Shown: one piece after another, positions 26,007 through 34,503 of the stretch
Numbering within the stretch: position 1 is the first letter of the stretch
Layout of the letters: each line of letters starts with the position of its first letter
Source of the DNA: Prevotella melaninogenica
Lineage (GTDB): Bacteria; Bacteroidota; Bacteroidia; Bacteroidales; Bacteroidaceae
Direction: 5' to 3'
Assembly: GCF_013267595.1 (NCBI RefSeq)
Contig: NZ_CP054011.1
Span: 1,890,178 to 1,954,177, forward strand
DNA: 64,000 bases
Made by a program: the position numbers and the translations under genes
Notes under the pieces: model-generated
The model's database searches: none
What the model was told of the DNA's origin: nothing
Seen by the model: the letters and a program-made list of their open reading frames with translations, nothing else

Positions 26007-26696
26007 ATGGAATGGATTTTAGAAGAGTCGTGGCGTGAAAAGCTGAAAGACGAAATGGGTAAACCCTACTACAGGGAATTGGTTGATAAGGTGCAAGAGG
26101 AGTATGAGAATGAGACTTGCTATCCGCCAGAAGATAAGATTTTCAATGCCTTAAATCTTTGTCCTTTTGATAAGGTAAAGGTTGTCATTATGGGGCAGGA
26201 CCCTTATTTCAATCCTGGTCAGGCTATGGGGCTGAGTTTTTCCGTGCCTGAAGGCACACAGCTTCCACCTTCATTGCAGACTCTATACAGGGCACTCAAG
26301 ATTAGTCTTGATGCCTCTGATAAGCCTTCGGGGAATCTTACACGTTGGGTTGAGCAGGGAGTCTTGTTGTTGAATACGACATTGACTGTGCGTAAGGATA
26401 ATCCTAACAGCCATCGGAAATACAAGTGGTGGCGTTTTACAGATGCTGTAATCAAGGCTTTGGATGCTGAGCGTGAGCATATTGTCTTTATGTTATGGGG
26501 ACGTATAGCACAGCGTAAGGAACGATTGGTCCACGTAGATAATGACAGACACATGGTATTGAAGGCGATACATCCTTCACCTTTGGCTGTCCGCCGTAAA
26601 GGAGAATGGGATGGGAAAGAACATTTCATGTGCTGCAATAAGTATTTAAATGAGTATGGAATTGCACCTATTGAGTGGACGGTAGTGAGTGAATAA
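26007..26696 (+). CDS. uracil-DNA glycosylase paralog, motif A His replaced by Phe
   Basis: A 229-residue tandem paralog of the preceding gene, sharing long blocks (KIFNALNLCPFDKVKVVIMGQDPY, QAMGLSFSVPEGTQLPPSLQ). Catalytic Asp65 and Tyr67 are kept, but the motif reads GQDPYF, with Phe68 in place of the usual His. LLLNTTLTVRKDNPNSH and KAIHPSPLAVRRKG (a more basic intercalation loop than copy 1) are present. It may be an active enzyme with altered properties or a specialised variant. It is co-transcribed with ung. Confidence 0.88.
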   Translation: MEWILEESWREKLKDEMGKPYYRELVDKVQEEYENETCYPPEDKIFNALNLCPFDKVKVVIMGQDPYFNPGQAMGLSFSVPEGTQLPPSLQTLYRALKISLDASDKPSGNLTRWVEQGVLLLNTTLTVRKDNPNSHRKYKWWRFTDAVIKALDAEREHIVFMLWGRIAQRKERLVHVDNDRHMVLKAIHPSPLAVRRKGEWDGKEHFMCCNKYLNEYGIAPIEWTVVSE

Positions 26697-26837
26697 GTTG
26701 ACGAATGAATATGTTTATGAGTTCTCGAGTTGCTTGCTTAAAAGACTTTAAGGTGTATCTACCATATAAGGCTTATAGGGCTAAGATAGTTTGATAACCT
26801 AATTAAAGTGTTAAAATCATGTCAGGAGGGAATTATT

Positions 26838-26925
26838 TATGTGAAAGGAAATATTTATTTTCATGAGAGAAAATGTTTCTTTTCATGATAATAAATATTT
26901 TTCTTCATGAAAATAAATTGAAAGG
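26838..26925. repeat. TTCATGA-type 22-bp tandem repeat, copy 1
   Basis: Four 22-bp units begin at 26838, 26860, 26882 and 26904 (tatgtgaaaggaaatattta, ttcatgagagaaaatgtttc, ttcatgataataaatatttt, ttcatgaaaataaattgaaa, each 20 of 22 bases). The core TTCATGA is a dyad. The 309-bp gap between the second ung gene and the DUF3109 gene has no other feature. Confidence 0.8.
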
Positions 26926-27005
26926 GAGTTCTGTTTTAGTGAGAAGATGCTGTTGAGCGAACGGCAAAACATAGTTGAAAATGAAATAATTTAGCGTTAA
27001 GAAAG

Positions 27006-27596
27006 ATGGGTAATACGTATGATCATATATTCATGGTGGGAGATGTGCTTGTCTCACCAGATATAATCAATGTGAAGTTCTGTTGCGACCTTGATAAGTG
27101 TCATGGGCAGTGCTGCATTGAGGGAGATGCTGGCGCACCTGTAACATTGGACGAGACGATGGAGATAGAGAATGTCCTTGATACTGTTTGGGGTGATTTG
27201 TCAGCCTCTGGGCAGGCGGTCATAGATAAACAGGGTGTCGCTTACACCGATGAAGAAGGCGATTTGGTGACGAGTATCGTTGGTGGTAAGGACTGTGTCT
27301 TCACTTGTTATGAGAATGGTTGTTGTCTTTGTGCCTTGGAGCGTTCCTACCGTAATGGCAAAACAGGCTTCGTAAAACCTATTTCTTGTTCGTTGTATCC
27401 AGTTAGAGTGAAAGACTTTGGGAATGGTACCTGTGGTATTAATTACCATCACTGGCGCATCTGTGCTGATGCAAGAAAAAAAGGAGAAGAACTAAATCTT
27501 CCCCTTTATAAGTTTTTGAAGGAACCCCTTACGCGTAGATTTGGTAAGGAGTGGTATGATGAATTGTGTGAGGTAGCTGAGCAGTTGTTGGGGTGA
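27006..27596 (+). CDS. DUF3109 family Cys-rich protein
   Basis: A 196-residue cytoplasmic protein of the DUF3109 family, widespread in Bacteroidetes. Conserved Cys pairs are visible: KFCCDLDKCHGQCC near residues 26-38, CVFTCYENGCCLCALE near 97-113 and ISCSLYPVRV near 126. The cysteines suggest a bound metal or Fe-S cluster; the biochemical role is not known to me. It ends directly at a 9-bp minisatellite. Confidence 0.85.
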   Translation: MGNTYDHIFMVGDVLVSPDIINVKFCCDLDKCHGQCCIEGDAGAPVTLDETMEIENVLDTVWGDLSASGQAVIDKQGVAYTDEEGDLVTSIVGGKDCVFTCYENGCCLCALERSYRNGKTGFVKPISCSLYPVRVKDFGNGTCGINYHHWRICADARKKGEELNLPLYKFLKEPLTRRFGKEWYDELCEVAEQLLG

Positions 27597-27644
27597 TTAG
27601 GCTATTAGGCCAATTAGCCTAATAAGGCTAATAAGCCTAATAGC
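27596..27644. repeat. 9-bp minisatellite between convergent genes
   Basis: Units attaggct, attaggcca, attagccta, ataaggcta and ataagccta follow one another and fill the gap from the DUF3109 stop to 3 bp before the AraC gene stop. GGC and GCC versions alternate, so the region folds into hairpins in either transcript and may serve as a bidirectional terminator. Confidence 0.8.
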
Positions 27645-27647
27645 TTG

Positions 27648-28532
27648 TCAACTCTTTCTAAACTTCGAAGGACTCATGCCCACATGTTCCTTGAAGTATT
27701 TACCCATAAAGCTCTGATTGGCGAAGTTTAGCTCGTCAGCAATCTGCTTAATACTCATCGTACTGTTTCTAAGCATCACACGCAGCTCACGTGTAACGTA
27801 GGAGTCAATCCAATCACTTGGTGTACGTCTGCTGACAGTACGCACGGTTTCAGAGAGATATTTAGATGTGATACACAGTTGTTGTGCGTACCAACTGACA
27901 CGCCTTTCCGTACGATAGTTCTTCTCCACAGTCTGAATGAAGTCGCGGAAGATAGCTTCAGCACGTGTCTGTCCGGCTTCTCCAACTTGTTGGAAGCGAT
28001 AGATGATATCACTCATATCGATGATAAGTGCCTTTAGCATTGTCATAACTAACTCACGACGGAAGCGATGACCAGTATCAATAATCTTCTCCTTGATATG
28101 CTGAATGTCGTTTTCTAATGCCTTTGCCTGATTGTTATCAAGGTGGAAAACAGGATGGGTACGGGCAAAGAGGAAGAGAGCAGACAGTTCGTGAACTCCG
28201 CTTACAATGTTCTGAAAGAAGTCATAAGATAGGATGAGGGCAATCCCCTTGCAATCACGTGAGAGCATATAGTCTGCAACTACCTGTTCTTCGCTGATGA
28301 TAATGACGTCCCCAGCACCCACCTCGTGCATCTTTGTATCAACAGTATATTGTGCATGACCGCTGGTACAGAGGGCAAGAAAGAGAGACTTCATACGAGA
28401 AGGATTGGTAGGAAGTGGTACTTGCGTAATATCCTCGAAGAGAATAAGGTCGTTATCAATAAATTTACCTTCAGGATAGACAGCTCTTGCTTGTGCTACA
28501 TTAACTTCGATAAGCCTTATCTTTTTGTTCAT
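27648..28532 (-). CDS. AraC-family transcriptional regulator
   Basis: A 294-residue regulator. I choose the start at 28532 (MNKKIRLIEV) because a -7 box (TATATTTG, plus 28554-28561) overlaps the longer start at 28556. The N-terminal 170 residues form a cupin-like sensor domain (LPTNPSRMKSLFLALCTSGHAQYTVD). The C-terminal 100 residues carry two HTH motifs (WYAQQLCITSKYLSETVRTVSRRTPSDWIDSYVTRE and SIKQIADELNFANQSFMGKYFKEHVGMSPSKFRK). The ligand and target are unknown; it stands alone. Confidence 0.88.
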   Translation of the reverse strand: MNKKIRLIEVNVAQARAVYPEGKFIDNDLILFEDITQVPLPTNPSRMKSLFLALCTSGHAQYTVDTKMHEVGAGDVIIISEEQVVADYMLSRDCKGIALILSYDFFQNIVSGVHELSALFLFARTHPVFHLDNNQAKALENDIQHIKEKIIDTGHRFRRELVMTMLKALIIDMSDIIYRFQQVGEAGQTRAEAIFRDFIQTVEKNYRTERRVSWYAQQLCITSKYLSETVRTVSRRTPSDWIDSYVTRELRVMLRNSTMSIKQIADELNFANQSFMGKYFKEHVGMSPSKFRKS

Positions 28533-28553
28533 TTTCCTATTGTTTTGAAGTTG

Positions 28554-28561
28554 CAAATATA
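28554..28561 (-). promoter_or_regulatory. -7 box of the AraC-type gene
   Basis: TATATTTG on the minus strand, 21 bp before the chosen start codon. No TTG is seen at the ideal distance. Confidence 0.5.
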
Positions 28562-28660
28562 CTCATTTATTTCTTCTTTCGAAAAGTTTATGTGGGAAAA
28601 AGAACAATATTCATAGTAATAAAAGCGATAATAAGCGATTATAGGTGATAATTAGGAGAA

Positions 28661-28698
28661 AATAAAAACTCCCTTTCTCGTTTTGTGAGAAAGGGAGT
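28661..28698 (-). terminator. gyrB terminator
   Basis: On the minus strand ACTCCCTTTCTC and GAGAAAGGGAGT form a perfect twelve-pair stem with an 7-nt loop, followed by a T-rich run (plus 28661-28667). It lies about 50 bp after the gyrB stop. Confidence 0.92.
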
Positions 28699-28748
28699 CT
28701 CTTTATGTTTTCAGCTTTAGAAGCTGTGTAGAATCTACTTAGAAAAGT

Positions 28749-30716
28749 TTATGCATCAATGTTAGCATAGGTCGCATTCTTCTCGATGAACTCACGACGA
28801 GGCTCAACATCATCACCCATCAGCATAGAGAAAATATCATCTACATCATTCTCGATAGTAACCTGCTTCAAGAGTCGTGTCTTTGGGTCCATAGTTGTCT
28901 CCCAGAGCTGTTCTGGGTTCATCTCACCAAGACCTTTGTATCGCTGTGTGTGGATAGCTTTATCTTCTTCATCACCATTAGCGTACTTATCGATGAAAGC
29001 CTGACGCTGTTGCTCGGTGTAGCAGTATTCACTTACCTTCTTATAAGTACACTTGTAGAGTGGAGGTGTAGCGATATACAGATGTCCCTGCTCGATAACC
29101 TTTGGCATATAACGATAGAAGAGTGTCATAATCAGTGTGTCGATATGAGAACCATCGACATCGGCATCGGTCATGATAATAATCTTGTCATAGCGAAGCT
29201 TATCAGTATTTGCCTCAAAGTCGCCTTCTCCCTCAACGCCAAAGCGTACACCGATAGACTGAATGATATTCATAACAGACTCAGCCTCGAATACACGATG
29301 ACGCTGAACCTTCTCTACATTCAGAATCTTACCACGGAGAGGGAGGATAGCCTGTGTATAACGGTCACGTCCCTGCTTAGCTGAACCACCCGCAGAATCA
29401 CCCTCGACAAGGAAGATTTCACAGTCTTTAGGGTCCTTGTTAGAACAGTCTGCCAACTTACCAGGCAAACCACCACCGCTCATCACGTTCTTACGCTGTA
29501 CGCTTTCGCGTGCCTTACGGGCTGCAACACGAGCTGTAGCAGCAAGGATAACCTTATTACAGATCATCTTTGCCTCGTTAGGATGCTCCTCGAGATAATC
29601 GGTCAGTGCCTCACCAACAGCCTGCTGAACGGCACCAGAAACCTCACTGTTACCTAATTTTGTCTTTGTCTGACCCTCAAACTGTGGCTCTGCAACCTTG
29701 ATAGAGATAACAGCTGTCAAACCTTCGCGGAAGTCTTCACCAGCAATCTCAATCTTAGCTTTCTCCAACTGCTTAGAAATCTGTGGGTCATTGTCAGCGT
29801 ATGTCTTCAATGTACGAGTCAATGCAGCACGGAATCCCTGCAAGTGAGTACCACCCTCGATAGTGTTGATATTGTTAACGTATGAGTGGATATTCTCTGT
29901 ATAATCAGTGTTGTACATCACAGCCACCTCGATAGGAATGTTTTGCTTCTCAGTCTTGAGATAGATAACATCATCGAAGAGGTGCTGACGATGGCGGTCC
30001 ACGTAACGAACGAACTCCTTCAAACCATCCTTAGCATGGAAGACCTCAGTACGTGTCTTGCCTGTTTCAGGGTCTGGACGAAGGTCAGAAAGCGTAATCT
30101 TGATACCAGCATTCAGATAAGCCAACTCGCGCATACGACGTGCTACGATAGCCCATTGGTAAACTGTAGTGGTGAAAATCTCTGGGTCTGGCCAGAACTG
30201 TTGACGTGTACCAGTCTTATCAGTCTCACCAACAACCTTTACAGGATAGAGAGGCTTACCCTTCTCATACTCCTGCTGGTAGATTTTACCATCACGGAAT
30301 ACCTGTGACTTCATGTGTGTAGAGAGCGCATTTACACAACTAACACCCACACCATGCAAACCACCGCTGACTTTATACGAACCCTTGTCGAACTTACCAC
30401 CTGCGTGGAGAACGGTCATAACAACCTCAAGGGCACTCTTGTGAAGTTTTTCGTGCATGTCAACAGGGATACCACGACCATCATCCTCAACGGTAATGGA
30501 GTTGTCCTCGTTGATTGTAACTTCAATGTTCTGACAGTAGCCAGCCATTGCTTCGTCAATAGAGTTATCAACGGTCTCGTTAATCAAGTGGTGGAGTCCC
30601 TTTTCACTGATGTCACCAATGTACATAGCTGGACGCTTGCGTACAGCCTCCAAGCCTTCTAATACCTGGATGTTACTGGCGGAGTAATTATTCTCGTTTT
30701 CTGGATTTTCTGCCAT
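28749..30716 (-). CDS. gyrB: DNA gyrase subunit B
   Basis: A 655-residue type II topoisomerase ATPase subunit. The GHKL ATPase block (NETVDNSIDEAMAGYC, DDGRGIPV, GLHGVGVSCVNALS) is at residues 45-130, the transducer domain follows (IEGGTHLQGFRAALTR), then the TOPRIM domain (LVEGDSAGGSAKQGRDR, MTDADVDGSHI) and the C-terminal GyrB tail (RYKGLGEMNPEQLWETTMDP). The tail GLGEMN-x-QLWETTM favours GyrB over ParE. Length agrees with Bacteroidetes GyrB. Confidence 0.95.
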   Translation of the reverse strand: MAENPENENNYSASNIQVLEGLEAVRKRPAMYIGDISEKGLHHLINETVDNSIDEAMAGYCQNIEVTINEDNSITVEDDGRGIPVDMHEKLHKSALEVVMTVLHAGGKFDKGSYKVSGGLHGVGVSCVNALSTHMKSQVFRDGKIYQQEYEKGKPLYPVKVVGETDKTGTRQQFWPDPEIFTTTVYQWAIVARRMRELAYLNAGIKITLSDLRPDPETGKTRTEVFHAKDGLKEFVRYVDRHRQHLFDDVIYLKTEKQNIPIEVAVMYNTDYTENIHSYVNNINTIEGGTHLQGFRAALTRTLKTYADNDPQISKQLEKAKIEIAGEDFREGLTAVISIKVAEPQFEGQTKTKLGNSEVSGAVQQAVGEALTDYLEEHPNEAKMICNKVILAATARVAARKARESVQRKNVMSGGGLPGKLADCSNKDPKDCEIFLVEGDSAGGSAKQGRDRYTQAILPLRGKILNVEKVQRHRVFEAESVMNIIQSIGVRFGVEGEGDFEANTDKLRYDKIIIMTDADVDGSHIDTLIMTLFYRYMPKVIEQGHLYIATPPLYKCTYKKVSEYCYTEQQRQAFIDKYANGDEEDKAIHTQRYKGLGEMNPEQLWETTMDPKTRLLKQVTIENDVDDIFSMLMGDDVEPRREFIEKNATYANIDA

Positions 30717-30742
30717 TTTCTTTCGATTGTTCTTATAGTATG

Positions 30743-30750
30743 CAAAGATA
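30743..30750 (-). promoter_or_regulatory. gyrB -7 box
   Basis: TATCTTTG on the minus strand, 26 bp before the start codon; no TTG at the ideal spacing. Confidence 0.6.
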
Positions 30751-30865
30751 CACTTTTTCCTTTATATTTGAAAATAAAAACCTGCAAAAAACACAAAAGA
30801 AAGCATATCAAATTGCTGTTTTGTGCTGATAATTAGCTTTTATTCTTTTTAGTGGTAATACTTAA

Positions 30866-30914
30866 TTTCCTTATAAATGAGGATTGTTCGGAAAAGTCAT
30901 TATCTGTACCTTTG
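30866..30914 (+). promoter_or_regulatory. promoter and shared operator of the TonB receptor gene
   Basis: Bases 30866-30888 are identical to 34434-34456 over 23 bp, with dyad core CCTTATAAATGAGG. The last part contains the -33 TTG (30884-30886), followed after 20 bp by TACCTTTG (30907-30914). A protein bound to the dyad would sit at and just upstream of the -33 element. Confidence 0.85.
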
Positions 30915-30946
30915 CAACACAAAAACATTATCAAAAAGCCATCCTT

Positions 30947-33004
30947 ATGTTAAATACCTTATTATTTGCATCCCTTGCTATCAGCGGGGTAGCTGGAGTG
31001 ACTCCAGACTCAGTAGTGAACAAAGATGCATCACTTAATGAAGTAGTCGTTACTGACTTCAAGCAGAACAAAAGAAACCTAACTTCTATTGCAGTTTCAA
31101 CCATTAACAGTCAGCAATTACTGAACCAACAAATTGTGAATTTGAAGGAGTTAACGGCAGTTATGCCTAACTTTTACATGCCCGACTATGGTTCATATGC
31201 TAACACACCTATCTTTATTCGTGGTATCGGAGCAAAGATGAAGGGTTCTGCCGTAGGTTTCTATGTAGATGGTGTGCCTCATTTTGAATCGTCAGCATTT
31301 AATATTGACCTTAGTGATATTGCTGCTGTAGATGTGTTTCGAGGTCCGCAAGGAACCTTATACGGCCGTAACACTATAGCAGGTGTTATCAATGTCTACA
31401 CACATAACCCTCTTGATTATCAGAAGACGCGTATAAAAGTAGGCTATGGAAAGTATAACGATGTTGTAGCACAGGCTTCTAACTATTCTAAGCTGACTGA
31501 TAAACTTGGTTTGTCGAGTGCTATTTCTTATCATCATAACGATGGTATGTTCACCAATCAGTTCCAGAATGATAAGGCAGATAAGGTGAATGAGGTTGAA
31601 GGACGACTCGGACTTTACTGGCGACCAACCATGAATTGGCTTATTCATCTCAATAGTACGCTTACTCATAGTAAGCAGAATGGTTATCCATATGCACCAT
31701 ATGACCTTACGAAAGATGTACTATCACCTATTAGTTATAACCGCAATAGCACTTACAAACGTCTGATTTCAACAACAGGTCTTAATGCTCGATATGAGAA
31801 TAGTCGTATTAGTTTCAATAGTCAGACATCTTATCAATTCATCAAATCACATCAGGGGATAGACCAAGATTTCACACCAAAGGACCTCTTCTATGCTGAT
31901 AATAGCTATCATCAGAATATGCTTTCACAAGAGTTAACCTTGAAATCGAATGATAAAGGTCGTTACCAGTGGATTATTGGTATGTTTGGTATGCTACTCC
32001 ATTCTGCCCCCTTTATAGAAACAAGCTATTATACAAAGGATTTTTCGACTCCAACTTCCTATAAGAACCCTACAGCAGGCTATGCAATCTATCACCAGAG
32101 TTCTTATAATATATGGAGGGGTTTATCGGCAACTGTTGGTTTACGCTTCGATTATGAGCATGCGAAGATAGACTACAATCAAGATAAGGTAACGTTAACA
32201 ACAGGTGCTAATGCACATGTAAAGGACTTTGTTAGTAGTGCAAACTTCCGTCAGTTCACTCCTAAGTTTACGCTTCAATATCTTACAAATAGGGACAATC
32301 TCTACTATGCGAGTGTCGCTCGTGGTTATAAGCCAGGTGGATTTAATACTATCTTTAAGACCGATGCAGAGCGTGCATACGACCCAGAATACAGCTGGAA
32401 TTACGAGGTAGGGGCACGATTGAAGTTCTTGAATGGACGATTGACTGCTGAAGCAGATCTTTTCTACATTGATTGGCGACACATGCAGACTACCTATACT
32501 GTTCCTGCTGTGGGTAATCTAATTGCGAATGCAGGACATACGGATAGTAAAGGTTTCGAACTTTCATTTGCTTATCATCCAATAAAGAGCTTACAGTTTA
32601 GTATGAACTATGGTTACACCCACGCTCGTTACTTGGAATATAAGAAGAGTGCTACAGAAGATTTCTCGGGTAATAGACTTCCAATGGTACCTAACCATAC
32701 GCTCTCAATAGATGGGACTTACACTGTTTTGCAGGCGGGTTGGTTTAATAAGATTGTCGTTAATGCAGGCTTTACAGGGCTCGGTCGTATCTATTGGGCT
32801 GATGACAATGTCGTTCGCCAGAACTTCTATGGGACGCTTAATGCAAAGGTTAGTCTCACAAAAGGTATATTCACATGGGATTTATGGGGTAAGAATCTGA
32901 CAGGAACTGACTATATAGCGTACAGTTTCAAGATGTCAACTGGTAACTATGCACAGAAGGGTAAGCCTCTTACCTTTGGTACTTCCCTCAGCGTATCATT
33001 CTAA
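30947..33004 (+). CDS. TonB-dependent outer-membrane receptor, probably for porphyrin or siderophore
   Basis: A 685-residue receptor. I start at 30947 because the -7 box at 30907-30914 lies inside the longer open frame; the chosen ATG opens a signal peptide (MLNTLLFASLAISGVAG). A TonB box (LNEVVVT) is near residue 31, the plug spans about 45-165 (FIRGIGAKMKGSAVGFYVDGVPH, FRGPQGTLYGRNTIAGVINV) and the barrel ends with FGTSLSVSF. It lacks the carboxypeptidase-like extension of SusC proteins. The plug resembles FyuA/FptA-type receptors. The downstream permease and the porphyrin enzymes suggest a tetrapyrrole ligand; that is inference. Confidence 0.88.
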   Translation: MLNTLLFASLAISGVAGVTPDSVVNKDASLNEVVVTDFKQNKRNLTSIAVSTINSQQLLNQQIVNLKELTAVMPNFYMPDYGSYANTPIFIRGIGAKMKGSAVGFYVDGVPHFESSAFNIDLSDIAAVDVFRGPQGTLYGRNTIAGVINVYTHNPLDYQKTRIKVGYGKYNDVVAQASNYSKLTDKLGLSSAISYHHNDGMFTNQFQNDKADKVNEVEGRLGLYWRPTMNWLIHLNSTLTHSKQNGYPYAPYDLTKDVLSPISYNRNSTYKRLISTTGLNARYENSRISFNSQTSYQFIKSHQGIDQDFTPKDLFYADNSYHQNMLSQELTLKSNDKGRYQWIIGMFGMLLHSAPFIETSYYTKDFSTPTSYKNPTAGYAIYHQSSYNIWRGLSATVGLRFDYEHAKIDYNQDKVTLTTGANAHVKDFVSSANFRQFTPKFTLQYLTNRDNLYYASVARGYKPGGFNTIFKTDAERAYDPEYSWNYEVGARLKFLNGRLTAEADLFYIDWRHMQTTYTVPAVGNLIANAGHTDSKGFELSFAYHPIKSLQFSMNYGYTHARYLEYKKSATEDFSGNRLPMVPNHTLSIDGTYTVLQAGWFNKIVVNAGFTGLGRIYWADDNVVRQNFYGTLNAKVSLTKGIFTWDLWGKNLTGTDYIAYSFKMSTGNYAQKGKPLTFGTSLSVSF

Positions 33005-33115
33005 GGAGAGAATGAAGGATTGGAGAAAAAGAATGCTACAGCTAATTCTGCTCACTTCTCCTAAAGTCCTTTCTCATGATATGTAACACGCTGCTCTACT
33101 TATATAATTCACTAC

Positions 33116-34318
33116 ATGTTCAACAGCATTTCATCAAAGAAACTAAGTTTTGGTACGTTCTTCTGTCTATATATTGCACAGATGGTACCGTCATCCTTTC
33201 TTATGACAGCCTTACAGGTTATCATGAGGGAAGGACAATATAGTCTTGCAACCATTGGCTTGCTAAACCTTGTCCGAGTTCCATGGACGATAAAGTTCCT
33301 ATGGTCGCCTTTTGTTGACCGTCACTGCGTAACAGTGCGTGACTATAAACGTACGATTATCGCTACAGAGTTGATATATGCCGTTGCACTCTTAGCCACA
33401 GGGCTGATTAATGTACGTTCAGAAATCATGCTTGTAGTCATTCTGGCGTTTATCTCTATGCTTGCTTCGGCAACGCAAGACATTGCTACAGACGCGCTTG
33501 CCATCCTTTCTTTTAAGAAGCACGACCATAGTATGCTTAATAGTATGCAGTCTATGGGAGCTTTCGGAGGTGCTGTTATTGGCGGAGGAGTCTTGCTTAT
33601 CTTACTGAAAAGCTATGGCTGGAATGTTGTAGTACCCTGCTTAGCCTTGTTTGTTTGTATGATGATTATTCCTTTAATGTTTAATCCTCATATCAAGATA
33701 GAGAATGAGAAACCGAGAGAACGTGCCAAGTGGACTGATATCTTTAGCTTCTTTGGACGTAAGGAGATATGGCGGCAGATAGGTTTCTTGCTGCTGTATT
33801 ACATGGGAATCATCGGTATTCTTTCCATGATGCGTCCTTACCTCGTTGATAAGGGGTACGATATGAAGGAGATAGGATTCCTTACAGGTATCGTCGGAAC
33901 TGCTGCTTCCTTCGTTATGGCGTGGTTTTCTGGAGTGCTTATACGCCGAATCGGAATTTATAAGGCTCGTATTATCATTGCAGGACTTATTATTCTGGCA
34001 CCTATCTACTTCCTTGCAATGACTTTTGCCGACTTTAACAAGACTGCATTTGTCATTGGAATCATTTATATCCAAGCTTGTTACGGATTGGCTACTGTGG
34101 TTCTTTACACTACAGCCATGCGATGCGTACGTCCTGGTAGAGAAGGGACTGACTTTACCATACAAATTGTTATTAGTCATGTAAGCGGTCTGCTTGTTGC
34201 GGTGTTGGCGGGAACGGTGGCGCATATCTTCGACTATCGTGGCCTTTATATAGCTGAAACAGTGGTGGCTATCTTCAGCCTTATTTATGTTCTCTCAGCC
34301 TTTAAAAAGGAGCAATAA
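33116..34318 (+). CDS. MFS permease of the AmpG/FptX type
   Basis: A 400-residue inner-membrane protein with about twelve hydrophobic segments. The ASATQDIATDALAI block near residue 120-133 and the NLVRVPWTIKFLWSPFVDRH loop near 50-68 are hallmarks of the AmpG/RhtX-FptX group. RhtX/FptX members import siderophores next to their TonB receptors. It lies 111 bp after the receptor on the same strand with no terminator, so it is probably the inner-membrane partner. Substrate not shown; muropeptide transport is less likely given the neighbours. Confidence 0.8.
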   Translation: MFNSISSKKLSFGTFFCLYIAQMVPSSFLMTALQVIMREGQYSLATIGLLNLVRVPWTIKFLWSPFVDRHCVTVRDYKRTIIATELIYAVALLATGLINVRSEIMLVVILAFISMLASATQDIATDALAILSFKKHDHSMLNSMQSMGAFGGAVIGGGVLLILLKSYGWNVVVPCLALFVCMMIIPLMFNPHIKIENEKPRERAKWTDIFSFFGRKEIWRQIGFLLLYYMGIIGILSMMRPYLVDKGYDMKEIGFLTGIVGTAASFVMAWFSGVLIRRIGIYKARIIIAGLIILAPIYFLAMTFADFNKTAFVIGIIYIQACYGLATVVLYTTAMRCVRPGREGTDFTIQIVISHVSGLLVAVLAGTVAHIFDYRGLYIAETVVAIFSLIYVLSAFKKEQ

Positions 34319-34433
34319 ACCATGTGTTCCTTTACAGAAGAACGTAGCTTTGCCCCAAACCGATCACGTATTATGGTCTAATGACCTATTCAGATTATAT
34401 CATAGTAAAGTTAGGCTTGTAAGCCTATTGTGC

Positions 34434-34482
34434 TTTCCTTATAAATGAGGATTGTTTATGTTAGGAGGTATTCATACCTTTG
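34434..34482 (+). promoter_or_regulatory. promoter and shared operator of hemN
   Basis: Bases 34434-34456 repeat the 23-bp sequence found at 30866-30888. The TTG at 34452-34454 and TACCTTTG at 34475-34482 are 20 bp apart, and the distance from the repeat to the -7 box is the same 18 bp in both promoters. Confidence 0.88.
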
Positions 34483-34503
34483 TCATATAATTTATTTCGA
34501 CGA

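Noticed and set aside
28950..30662. Several plus-strand frames over gyrB
   Set aside because: They are shadows of the gyrB coding strand with no start signals or recognisable products.
30884..30946. Longer start for the TonB receptor
   Set aside because: The added codons cover the -7 box at 30907-30914, so they are not transcribed; the signal peptide begins at 30947.
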